Part shown: positions 9,194 through 16,055 of the stretch, piece by piece
Position numbering within the stretch: the stretch's first letter is position 1
Layout of the letters: the number at the start of each line of letters is the position of its first letter
Assembly: GCA_945897075.1 (NCBI GenBank)
Contig: CAMDEX010000033.1
Span: forward strand, 1 to 34,628
Origin: Litorilinea aerophila
GTDB taxonomy: Bacteria > Chloroflexota > Anaerolineae > Caldilineales > Caldilineaceae
DNA: 34,628 bases
Reading direction: 5' to 3'
Notes under the pieces: model-generated
Databases searched by the model: none
Told to the model about the DNA's origin: nothing
The model's input: only the letters and a program-made list of their open reading frames with translations
Translations under genes and position numbers: made by a program

Positions 9194-10180
9194 ATGAAAG
9201 CAATTGTTTACACAGAATACGGATCACCCGCTGTTCTTCAGTTCAAGGATATAGAAAAACCGACGCCCAAGGCGAATGAAGTCCTCGTCAAGGTTCAGGC
9301 GGCGTCTGCCAACCCAGCCGACTGGCATTTGATGCGCGGCGAGCCGTTCTTAGCCCGCTTTGCCAATGGGCTGCTAAAACCCAAAAATACGCGACTCGGT
9401 GCGGATGTCGCCGGGCGAGTCGAAGCAGTTGGCGGCAGCGTAACGCAGTTGCAGGTCGGGGATACCGTCTTTGGGGAACTCTCCCTTGATGGATTGGGTA
9501 GTTTTGCAGCGTATGTCTGTGTGCCTGAAGCGCTGTTGGCGTTGAAACCGGCCAATCTAACCTGTGAGCAAGCCGCGGCCGTGCCTTTAGCGGCCTTCAC
9601 CGCGCTGCAAGGGCTGCGTGATAAAGGGCAACTTCGGCCGGGTCAAAAGGTTCTGATTAACGGCGCTTCGGGTGGGGTGGGAACCTTTGCGGTGCAGATT
9701 GCCAAAGCGTTGGGCGCGGCAGAAGTCACTGGCGTCTGTAGCACACGCAATTTGGATCTGGTGCGCTCGCTTGGTGCCGATCACGTCATTGATTACACGC
9801 AAACCGATTTCACCAGAACCGGGCAGCGTTATGACCTGATCTTTGATGCGGTGGGCAATCGTTCGGTGGCCGATCTGAAACGGGCCTTAGCGCCCGCTGG
9901 CATTGGTTCCGTTGCCGGCTTTACCAGCCTGGCGCTGCTGTTCCAGCATATGTTACTGGGCGGTAAGCAAGTCGGCTTGATGGAGACCGCCAAAGCCAAC
10001 CAAAAAGATCTGCTGATTCTCAAGGAACTGTTGGAAGCAGGCAAAATCGTCCCGGTCATTGATCGCCGCTACCCCCTGGCCGAGACGGCTGAAGCGATCC
10101 GCTATCTGGAAACAGGGCGCGCGCGTGGCAAAGTCGTCATCACGGTCGAGCAGACCGTCGAACAAGTAGAGGAGAAGTAA
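9194..10180 (+). CDS. MDR-family NAD(P)H:quinone oxidoreductase-like dehydrogenase (paralogue 1)
   Basis: 328 aa, medium-chain dehydrogenase/reductase. GroES-like N-terminal domain with LVKVQAASANPADWHLMRG (31-49) and GADVAGRVEAVG (69-80); Rossmann motif NGASGGVGTFA (156-166) followed by the nucleotide-end segment VCSTRN, whose Arg suggests NADPH preference. The cysteine-rich structural zinc loop of classical alcohol dehydrogenases is absent, pointing to a quinone oxidoreductase/enone reductase subgroup. Start at 9194 chosen for GGGGAGG 8 nt upstream and alignment with the three paralogues. It leads an operon with a small membrane protein (2 bp gap) and paralogue 2. Confidence 0.92.
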   Translation: MKAIVYTEYGSPAVLQFKDIEKPTPKANEVLVKVQAASANPADWHLMRGEPFLARFANGLLKPKNTRLGADVAGRVEAVGGSVTQLQVGDTVFGELSLDGLGSFAAYVCVPEALLALKPANLTCEQAAAVPLAAFTALQGLRDKGQLRPGQKVLINGASGGVGTFAVQIAKALGAAEVTGVCSTRNLDLVRSLGADHVIDYTQTDFTRTGQRYDLIFDAVGNRSVADLKRALAPAGIGSVAGFTSLALLFQHMLLGGKQVGLMETAKANQKDLLILKELLEAGKIVPVIDRRYPLAETAEAIRYLETGRARGKVVITVEQTVEQVEEK

Positions 10181-10182
10181 GC

Positions 10183-10602
10183 ATGAAAACGATCGCTGCC
10201 TGGTTTTTTACCATTGTTGCTGCTGGCGTCATCCTTTTTCAACTCGCATTGGCAGCCGGCGCACCATGGGGTGAATGGGCGATGGGGGGTGCATTCCCGG
10301 GACAATTCCCGCCGACGTTGCGGGTGGCAGCCGTGGTGCAAGCTGTCTTGCTAACTGGCATGGCGCTGGTCGTATTGACGCGGGCAACGGTTTTCGTCCC
10401 GCGTTGGGCGCGACATGCGCGCTGGCTGATCTGGGTCGTGGTCGCCTATAGCGTGATCGGTCTCATCCTTAACCTGATCACACCCAGCGCTGGTGAACGA
10501 GCGTTGTGGGCGCCCGTGACCCTAATCATGTTGGTAAGCAGTCTGGTTGTGGCAAGTGGATCTGCCACAGCTAACGCACCTTCAATTCATCCTTCTAAAT
10601 AG
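10183..10602 (+). CDS. Small four-helix membrane protein, unknown function
   Basis: 139 aa, hydrophobic, four predicted membrane spans at about 4-25, 47-67, 80-98 and 108-127, with a loop containing PWGEWAMGGAFPG after the first. Similar small proteins occur beside MDR dehydrogenases in Chloroflexota and Actinobacteria, but I cannot assign a function. ATG with GAGGAG 8 nt upstream, 2 bp after the stop of paralogue 1 and 14 bp before paralogue 2, so surely the same transcript. Confidence 0.85.
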   Translation: MKTIAAWFFTIVAAGVILFQLALAAGAPWGEWAMGGAFPGQFPPTLRVAAVVQAVLLTGMALVVLTRATVFVPRWARHARWLIWVVVAYSVIGLILNLITPSAGERALWAPVTLIMLVSSLVVASGSATANAPSIHPSK

Positions 10603-10616
10603 AAAAGGACAAGCAG

Positions 10617-11612
10617 ATGAAAGCAGTTACCTTGACAGAATACGGTGCGCCGGATGTGCTGAAACTGACAGAGGTGGCAACGCCTGTGCCCAAGACCAAT
10701 GAAATCCTGATCAAAATTCATGCCACCACCGTCAATGTCGGCGATATGTGGGCGCGCAATTTTAGGGCAATTTCGCCCAGTCAATTTTCCATGGCGTTGC
10801 CCCTCTGGTTTGCCAGCCGCCTGGTCTTTGGCCTTAACAAACCCAAGATTCAGATACTGGGTGCGGAACTGGCCGGCGAAGTAGCCGCCGTGGGTGACAA
10901 GGTGACGCGCTTCAAAACCGGGGATCAAGTCTTTGGCTATCGTGGGCCAGCCTTTGGTGCCAATGCCGAATATCTCGCCATGCCCGAAACCGGCTTGGTG
11001 ACACACAAACCGGTCAACATGACCTTTGCCGAAGCCGCGACCGTCCCCTATGGTGCGCTGACCGCCTTGAACCTCCTGCGCAAGGTCAATCTCCAGCCGG
11101 GACAGAAAATCCTGATCAACGGCGCTTCCGGCGGGATCGGCTCGTATGCCGTGCAACTGGCGAAACACTACGGCGCCGAGGTGACGGGCGTCTGTAGCAC
11201 CCCACGCCTGGCGTTGGTGAAAACCCTGGGTGCGGATCATGTCATAGATTACACCCAAGCCGATTTCACCCAAAACGGCGAGAAATACGACGTGGTTTTT
11301 GACATCATGGGGCGCAGTTCGTTTGCCCGCGTGAGGAACTCACTCACCGCCAACGGGCGCTACCTCCTCGCCAGTTTTAAGACGCCGCAGCTTTGGCAAA
11401 TGCTCACAACTGCCATGACGAGTGGCCCGAAAGTGATTTGCGCCTTATCAGGGGAAAGCCTTGCCGACCTTACCCACATCAAAGAACTGGTTGAGGCGGG
11501 GCAGATCAAAGCGGTGATTGATCGCAGCTTTCCTCTGGCGCAAGTCGCCGAGGCGCACCGCTATGTCGAAGCCGGCGCGAAAAAGGGCAGCATCGTGATT
11601 ACTGTGGTGTAG
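10617..11612 (+). CDS. MDR-family NAD(P)H:quinone oxidoreductase-like dehydrogenase (paralogue 2)
   Basis: 331 aa. Same architecture as the 9194 gene: ILIKIHATTVNVGD.WARNF in the GroES-like domain, LGAELAGEVAAVG, Rossmann motif INGASGGIGSYAVQLAKHYGA and the CSTPRLALVKTLGADHVIDY segment. No structural zinc cysteines. It differs from paralogue 1 in the substrate-side insert (AISPSQFSMALPLWFASRL), suggesting a different substrate. AAGGAC stands 9 nt before the ATG. Last gene of the 9194-11612 operon, convergent with the ATPase/nuclease gene that follows. Confidence 0.92.
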   Translation: MKAVTLTEYGAPDVLKLTEVATPVPKTNEILIKIHATTVNVGDMWARNFRAISPSQFSMALPLWFASRLVFGLNKPKIQILGAELAGEVAAVGDKVTRFKTGDQVFGYRGPAFGANAEYLAMPETGLVTHKPVNMTFAEAATVPYGALTALNLLRKVNLQPGQKILINGASGGIGSYAVQLAKHYGAEVTGVCSTPRLALVKTLGADHVIDYTQADFTQNGEKYDVVFDIMGRSSFARVRNSLTANGRYLLASFKTPQLWQMLTTAMTSGPKVICALSGESLADLTHIKELVEAGQIKAVIDRSFPLAQVAEAHRYVEAGAKKGSIVITVV

Positions 11613-11664
11613 GCCATCAAGCCTCTTGCGAACGGTACGCCCGTGGCAAAGTCGTAAATAGACG

Positions 11665-13443
11665 TTATGTCACCTCCACCCAGACCAGCCGTTCAAAGCC
11701 AATCGCGACAACCGCATAGGCGCGCAGCCGCAGTTGGTCGCCATATTTGGCCTGCAATTTCGTCGCATAGAGCCGTAGTTGCGTTTCGGCCTGGGTGATC
11801 TCGGTCTGAACCGGATCAAGCTGCTTGAGGGCAGCGGCTGTGTGTGACTTCACCTCCTGCCCACTGAGTTTGAGTTTGACAAGCGGCACATACTTAAACT
11901 CGATCAAAATATCGAGCAGCGTAAAGCGACGCATCTCCGGGCGCAGGATCATCGTCAGGTCCGCATACGCGCGTTCCAGCGCCGACTCCGAGTCCATCAT
12001 GTAGGCAATGTCATTGTAAAGTAGCGTCAAAAAGAGCGTCTTGAAGGTTAGATCATTGGCACCGTGATAGTCGCGGTTGTCAAAAATTTTGAGCTGATTT
12101 TGCTCCAAAAAATCACAGAGCGGCTGCATCTTGCCTTGCGCATAGAGGAGCTTGGCGGCATCTTGGCCGGCTTGCTGATCGTGCGGCGGCAGGATCAGCT
12201 CGAGTACGCGCTCGGCATAGAGACGTCGTATGACCAAATTAGGGATTTCTAGTACATAGCCGCCATCAGCGGTACGCCCAGCCACCGTCAGCACCCCCAA
12301 ATAGCAGAGTAGCGACGCCAAGCGGTCGCGCCGTTTATCGGGGAGCAACATTTCCCCGGCTCCAAAGCGTTCACCCACCTCAGGAACGCTCAACACTTCT
12401 TGCGCGTTGAGCGCCGCCAGCAGAATCGCCTCGCCGTCGGGATGGTTCGAGATATAGACCAGCTTCTGGTAGTCGCTGGACAGGTTGCCGTCCAGTACCT
12501 TTTCGGGATAGAGGCAACTTTCCTGCCATTCGCGCAGAAAATAAAAGACCAGCGTTGGGTTGTAGACTGGTTGCGGATCATTAAAGGCAAACCGGGAGCC
12601 ATTATAGAAGACGCGGATTAATTCCATTGCCTCCTCCGCTTTGTGGGGCAGTTGACAGGTCGCCGCCACTGCATCAACCAGCGGGCGGATCTCGTCGCCT
12701 GTAAAGCCGCAGAGATCGTTGAGGCGCGGTTTCCAGGTCAAATTGGTGGCAATGTTGTAGCCACTGGTTACATCGCTCATCACAATCGGTGAGACGCCGG
12801 TAATAAAGGAACGGTCGAGTCCCAGCCCCGCCATGCCGCCTTTGATGGCCTTAAAGAAGCTCTTAAAGATACCTTCCCCGGTGACCAGTGTGGCGTAACG
12901 TTCGGGGTTGTTGATGGAGCCGCTCATCAGCACTTCGTTGGCAAAGTTGTCGTATTCGTCAATGAGCAGATAGAGCTTGTGACCGCTCCCCCGCACCAAA
13001 GTCAAGAGGTCGAGGAAGGAAATCATGGCGTTTTCCGTCTGCGCTTGCACAGTGTCGGTAAGCAGATGGTCATAGCGAGAGATAAAATCACGAATGCGTT
13101 GGTTGATGTACTGATGCAGTGCGCGGTCAATGTCATCCACCGAGCCGTAGGTGCGCACAAAGGAGAAGTCCCATTTCATAACCAGGTATTGATTGTGGAG
13201 CGGCGTCGGATTTTTGCCAATCGCCAGATGCCCAAAGAGCCGTTCAAAGTCAGCGGCCTTAGCAATATCATAGTAATTTTCCAACATCGAGACCAGCAGG
13301 CTTTTCCCAAAACGGCGCGGACGCAGAAAGAGCAGGCTATCGCCAGCCTCTTCCAGGAAGGGAATGCAGTCGGTCCGGTCGAGATAGAGATAGCCTTCGC
13401 TAATAATTTTATAAAAATCGCTGTTGCCGTAGGGGAATTTCAT
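11665..13443 (-). CDS. AAA-ATPase-like protein with C-terminal PD-(D/E)XK nuclease-like domain
   Basis: 592 aa, matching the AAA-ATPase-like (DUF1703-type) family. N-terminal F.KIISEGYLYLDRT and P-loop FLRPRRFGKSLL (39-50), a Walker B-like YLLIDEYDNF (about 158-167), a Sensor-like segment FITGVSPIVMSDVTSGYN, and a C-terminal PD-(D/E)XK-like core ILIEFKYVPL (about 512-521) followed by A..QL.....Y. These proteins are widespread and multi-copy in Bacteroidota and Chloroflexota; function unproven, mobile-element or defence roles have been suggested. Ribosome binding site AGAGGA 8 nt before the ATG. It sits between MDR paralogues, is oppositely oriented, and has a MITE-like element just upstream, which suggests an insertion. 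Confidence 0.9.
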   Translation of the reverse strand: MKFPYGNSDFYKIISEGYLYLDRTDCIPFLEEAGDSLLFLRPRRFGKSLLVSMLENYYDIAKAADFERLFGHLAIGKNPTPLHNQYLVMKWDFSFVRTYGSVDDIDRALHQYINQRIRDFISRYDHLLTDTVQAQTENAMISFLDLLTLVRGSGHKLYLLIDEYDNFANEVLMSGSINNPERYATLVTGEGIFKSFFKAIKGGMAGLGLDRSFITGVSPIVMSDVTSGYNIATNLTWKPRLNDLCGFTGDEIRPLVDAVAATCQLPHKAEEAMELIRVFYNGSRFAFNDPQPVYNPTLVFYFLREWQESCLYPEKVLDGNLSSDYQKLVYISNHPDGEAILLAALNAQEVLSVPEVGERFGAGEMLLPDKRRDRLASLLCYLGVLTVAGRTADGGYVLEIPNLVIRRLYAERVLELILPPHDQQAGQDAAKLLYAQGKMQPLCDFLEQNQLKIFDNRDYHGANDLTFKTLFLTLLYNDIAYMMDSESALERAYADLTMILRPEMRRFTLLDILIEFKYVPLVKLKLSGQEVKSHTAAALKQLDPVQTEITQAETQLRLYATKLQAKYGDQLRLRAYAVVAIGFERLVWVEVT

Positions 13444-13558
13444 GGTTGTCCTCTTTGTGCTTGTGGTTGCAAACGATTATACCACAACCCCTACTTCAAT
13501 CCGGTCAACGTAATGCTTTCAAGACTGCCTTTGGGCTGATTGGGGCAGCCACGACTAC

Positions 13559-13672
13559 TATAGTTTTTCAGATAATCATTTGTAGGGGCGCTGCTTGCTG
13601 CGCCCGACGCACCAGAGCCGGGCGCAGCACGCAAGCGCCCCTACAGTGCAAATCTTTATCTGAAAAACTATA
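13559..13672. mobile_element. 114-bp MITE-like palindromic element
   Basis: Perfect 17-bp terminal inverted repeats (13559-13575, TATAGTTTTTCAGATAA; 13656-13672) enclose a second inverted pair: 13581-13606 beginning TGTAGGGGCGCTGC, and 13619-13645 ending GCGCCCCTACA. No coding capacity. The first 26 bp of the inner arm recur exactly at 34595-34620, so it is a dispersed family. It lies 62 bp upstream of MDR paralogue 3's frame and may supply its promoter region or insulate it. Confidence 0.8.
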
Positions 13673-13734
13673 TATAGACTGCGGTTGCAATGAGAACCAG
13701 TTTGTTCGACATATTTCGACATAAGGAGAGCCAA

Positions 13735-14712
13735 ATGCAAGCAATTGCCTGGACAGCCTACGGCCCGCCGGAGGCGCTGCAACTGCAAGAGATCGCCAAA
13801 CCGACACCCACGGCCAATGAGGTGCTGATCAAAGTTCATGCGGCCACCGTCACCACCGGGGATTGTGAGCTGCGCGGCTTAAAGCTCCCCCTTGTCTACA
13901 GACTCCCGCTCCGGCTCTACATGGGTTTCAGCAAACCAAAGGGCAAAATTCTCGGCCAGGAGCTTGCCGGGGAGATTGAAGCCATCGGCAGCGCGGTCAC
14001 CCGCTTCCAGCCCGGTGACCCGATCTTTGCCGTTACGATGCTGCGTTTTGGCGCCTATGCCGAGTACACCTGTCTGCCGGAAAGCTATCCGATTATGGCA
14101 AAACCAACGAATATGAGCTATGCCGAGGCCGCCACCATCCCGACCGGCGGCATCAACGCCTTGCATTTTCTGCGCAAAGCCAATCTCCAAGCCGGCGAAC
14201 GGCTTTTGATCAACGGCGCTGGCGGCAGCATCGGCACTTATGCCGTACAGATCGCCAAATTGTGGGGGGCGCAAGTGACCTGTGTGGACAGTGCGCGCAA
14301 ATTGGCGATGCTGCGCGGTCTGGGCGCTGACCAGGTAATTGATTACGCGCAAAACGATTTCACCCAAAATGGGGAAAGCTACGATGTCATTATTGACGTA
14401 GTGGGCAAAAGCTCGTTTGCGCGCAGCATCCGCGCACTGAAGCCAAAGGGGCGTTACGTTTTAGGCAACCCCAACCTTTCCGGGATGGTGCGCGGGCTAT
14501 GGACAACAAAAACCAGCGACAAACAAGTCATCTCGGAGACGGCCAGCGCCAAAACCGAAGATCTACGTTTTCTCAAAGAGTTGGTTGAGGCAGGCAAACT
14601 AAAAGCGGTTATAGATAAAGTCTATGGGTTGGCACAAACTGCCGAGGCGCATCGCTACGTTGAAAATGGCTACAAAGCGGGCAATGTGGTCATCACGCTG
14701 GGGAAAAATTAA
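13735..14712 (+). CDS. MDR-family NAD(P)H:quinone oxidoreductase-like dehydrogenase (paralogue 3)
   Basis: 325 aa. GroES-like domain (VLIKVHAATVTTGDCELRG, LGQELAGEIEAIG) and Rossmann motif INGAGGSIGTYAVQIAKLWGA followed by DSARKLAMLRGLGADQVIDY. In this copy the third residue of the G-A-S-G-G loop is Gly and the ribose-end segment is CVDSARK rather than VCSTRN, so cofactor preference may differ from paralogues 1, 2 and 4 (inference). Start at 13735 chosen for ATAAGGAG 7 nt upstream and paralogue alignment; the in-frame ATG at 13690 is in non-conserved sequence next to the MITE. Confidence 0.92.
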   Translation: MQAIAWTAYGPPEALQLQEIAKPTPTANEVLIKVHAATVTTGDCELRGLKLPLVYRLPLRLYMGFSKPKGKILGQELAGEIEAIGSAVTRFQPGDPIFAVTMLRFGAYAEYTCLPESYPIMAKPTNMSYAEAATIPTGGINALHFLRKANLQAGERLLINGAGGSIGTYAVQIAKLWGAQVTCVDSARKLAMLRGLGADQVIDYAQNDFTQNGESYDVIIDVVGKSSFARSIRALKPKGRYVLGNPNLSGMVRGLWTTKTSDKQVISETASAKTEDLRFLKELVEAGKLKAVIDKVYGLAQTAEAHRYVENGYKAGNVVITLGKN

Positions 14713-14740
14713 CGTTTTCCCCCGTCCGCGCCTGATCGAA

Positions 14741-14783
14741 CCAGATTGGGGAGGGGATTGTGACGACTCCTCCCCCTGTCTGG
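14741..14783. terminator. Possible terminator hairpin between convergent genes
   Basis: Interrupted inverted repeat: CCAGA and GGGGAGG (14741-14754) pair with CCTCCCC and TCTGG (14769-14783) across a short internal loop. It lies between the convergent stops at 14712 and 14887. There is no T-run after the stem, so factor-independent termination is uncertain. The remainder to 14886 holds nothing recognisable. Confidence 0.4.
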
Positions 14784-14886
14784 AGGTTGGGTGGGGGTGA
14801 GCAGTTACCAGGCGTCATACCAGTACGCATCGTGTTGAAAAAGTTCTCCTCAGACCAGACGGCCAGATCGCCTCCAGGCGTCAAGT

Positions 14887-15678
14887 TTACCAGGCCACAT
14901 ACCCGCCACAAACTGGAATGCACTGTCCCGTGACATAATCGGACAAATCCGTGACCAAAAACTCAATGACTTTGGCCGCTTCTTCGGGTTGACCCACGCG
15001 ACGCAGCGCGATCTGGTCTGTTAATTCGCTGCCCACTTTGTCCCAGTAGCGCACCGTGCGCGAGGAGGCAATAAAGCCAGGGGCGATGCAGTTGACGTTG
15101 ACATTGTGCGGCCCCAATTCGGCGGCCAGAATGCGGGTGTAGTGGGCCACGCCGGCCTTGGCCACCTTGTAGGGCATCCCGCCGCCGTTGCGCCCGCTCC
15201 ACAACCCCGCCTGCGAGGCGATGTTGACGATCTTGCCGCTGCGCTGTTCCTTCATAGGGCGACTGACGGCCTGCGAACAGAGAATACAACTGGTGAGGTT
15301 GAGATCCATAATGTAGTTGAAACGTTCGGGCGGGGAAGATGCGGCGTTGTCGTCGCTGCCTTCGTGGCGCAGGTTGCCCCCGGCGTTGTTGACCAGAATG
15401 TCCAGCCGCCCCCAGGCCCCCAGCACCTCCTCCACCATGCCATTGACCGCGTCTTGACGGGTCACATCCAATTCAAAGCCCAGCGCCCGCCGTCCCAGCG
15501 CCTCGATCTCGGCCATGACCGTCGGGGCGTTGAGCTTTTCGTCAAACTCCTGCGCCGACTGCAAATTGATGTCGTTGACCACCACATCTGCACCCAAGCT
15601 GGCCAAATGGAGCGCATAGGCCCGCCCCAAGCCGCGCCCGGCGCCAGTAACCAGGGCCACTTTACCCAGTAATTTCAT
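14887..15678 (-). CDS. Short-chain dehydrogenase/reductase (SDR)
   Basis: 263 aa, classical SDR. Cofactor motif TGAGRGLGRA (11-20), strand-end VNDIN with Asp36-like acid favouring NAD, NNAG (97-100), catalytic Ser155 (IVNIAS), Tyr170 and Lys174 (MPYKVAKAG), and the C-terminal PGFI and GGYVAW. Resembles 3-oxoacyl-ACP reductase / 3-hydroxyacyl-CoA dehydrogenase-like enzymes; substrate unknown. A second ATG lies one codon upstream (15681), so start is uncertain by one residue. The ribosome binding site is weak. Divergent from the MalT-like regulator at 16056, which is a plausible regulator. Confidence 0.9.
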   Translation of the reverse strand: MKLLGKVALVTGAGRGLGRAYALHLASLGADVVVNDINLQSAQEFDEKLNAPTVMAEIEALGRRALGFELDVTRQDAVNGMVEEVLGAWGRLDILVNNAGGNLRHEGSDDNAASSPPERFNYIMDLNLTSCILCSQAVSRPMKEQRSGKIVNIASQAGLWSGRNGGGMPYKVAKAGVAHYTRILAAELGPHNVNVNCIAPGFIASSRTVRYWDKVGSELTDQIALRRVGQPEEAAKVIEFLVTDLSDYVTGQCIPVCGGYVAW

Positions 15679-15724
15679 CATATTTTGTTTTACCCTAACT
15701 TGGCAAAGCCAGAACCAAAGACGG

Positions 15725-15791
15725 TTGTATACACGGATGGAAAGGAACACAGATCAGAAAAATCTGTGTTCCTTTCCATCCGTGTATACAA
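15725..15791. repeat. Perfect 30-bp inverted repeat hairpin
   Basis: Arms 15725-15754 and 15762-15791 are perfect reverse complements with a 7-nt loop (CAGAAAA). Each arm contains ACACGGAT and ACACAGAT. No T-run follows in either direction, so it does not look like an ordinary terminator. It lies 44 bp upstream of the SDR start, where on the minus strand it would sit in the leader or promoter. Confidence 0.9.
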
Positions 15792-15802
15792 AAATTTCTC
15801 TT

Positions 15803-15895
15803 TTCTTGTACAAAAAACAAGAATTTCACTGGTTAGGAATTACAGAATTAATTATTTTGTAAATTTTGTCAGAAAAATTCTTGTACAATGTACAA
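15803..15895. promoter_or_regulatory. AT-rich divergent control region with repeated TTGTACA operator-like sites
   Basis: The 264 bp between the hairpin and the MalT-like start are strikingly AT-rich in a GC-rich window. The 11-mer TTCTTGTACAA occurs twice in direct orientation (15803-15813 and 15878-15888), 75 bp apart, close to seven helical turns. The second is the left half of a 15-bp palindrome TTGTACA-A-TGTACAA (15881-15895); the first overlaps an inverted pair TTCTTGT/ACAAGAA (15803-15809, 15817-15823). Paired operators for a regulator of the divergent SDR and MalT-like genes are inferred. Confidence 0.5.
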
Positions 15896-16055
15896 TTATT
15901 CTACATTTTAATACAATGCTGAATAATTTACTAAACCAAGTTCGTCCCAAAAAAGGGGAATAAAAATAAAGCCCAGTTGTTGTTTGCAACATGCAGGGTG
16001 TACACTGCTATGATTCCTGAAAATCGAAAGTGAGCCAATCCAGGTGCGATAGTAG

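Noticed and set aside
11665-13443. Restriction-modification or phage-defence island
   Set aside because: The ATPase/PD-(D/E)XK protein stands alone, with no methylase, specificity or other defence partner beside it.
15725-15791. Rho-independent terminator
   Set aside because: The stem is long and perfect, but there is no T-run and it lies upstream of both divergent genes.
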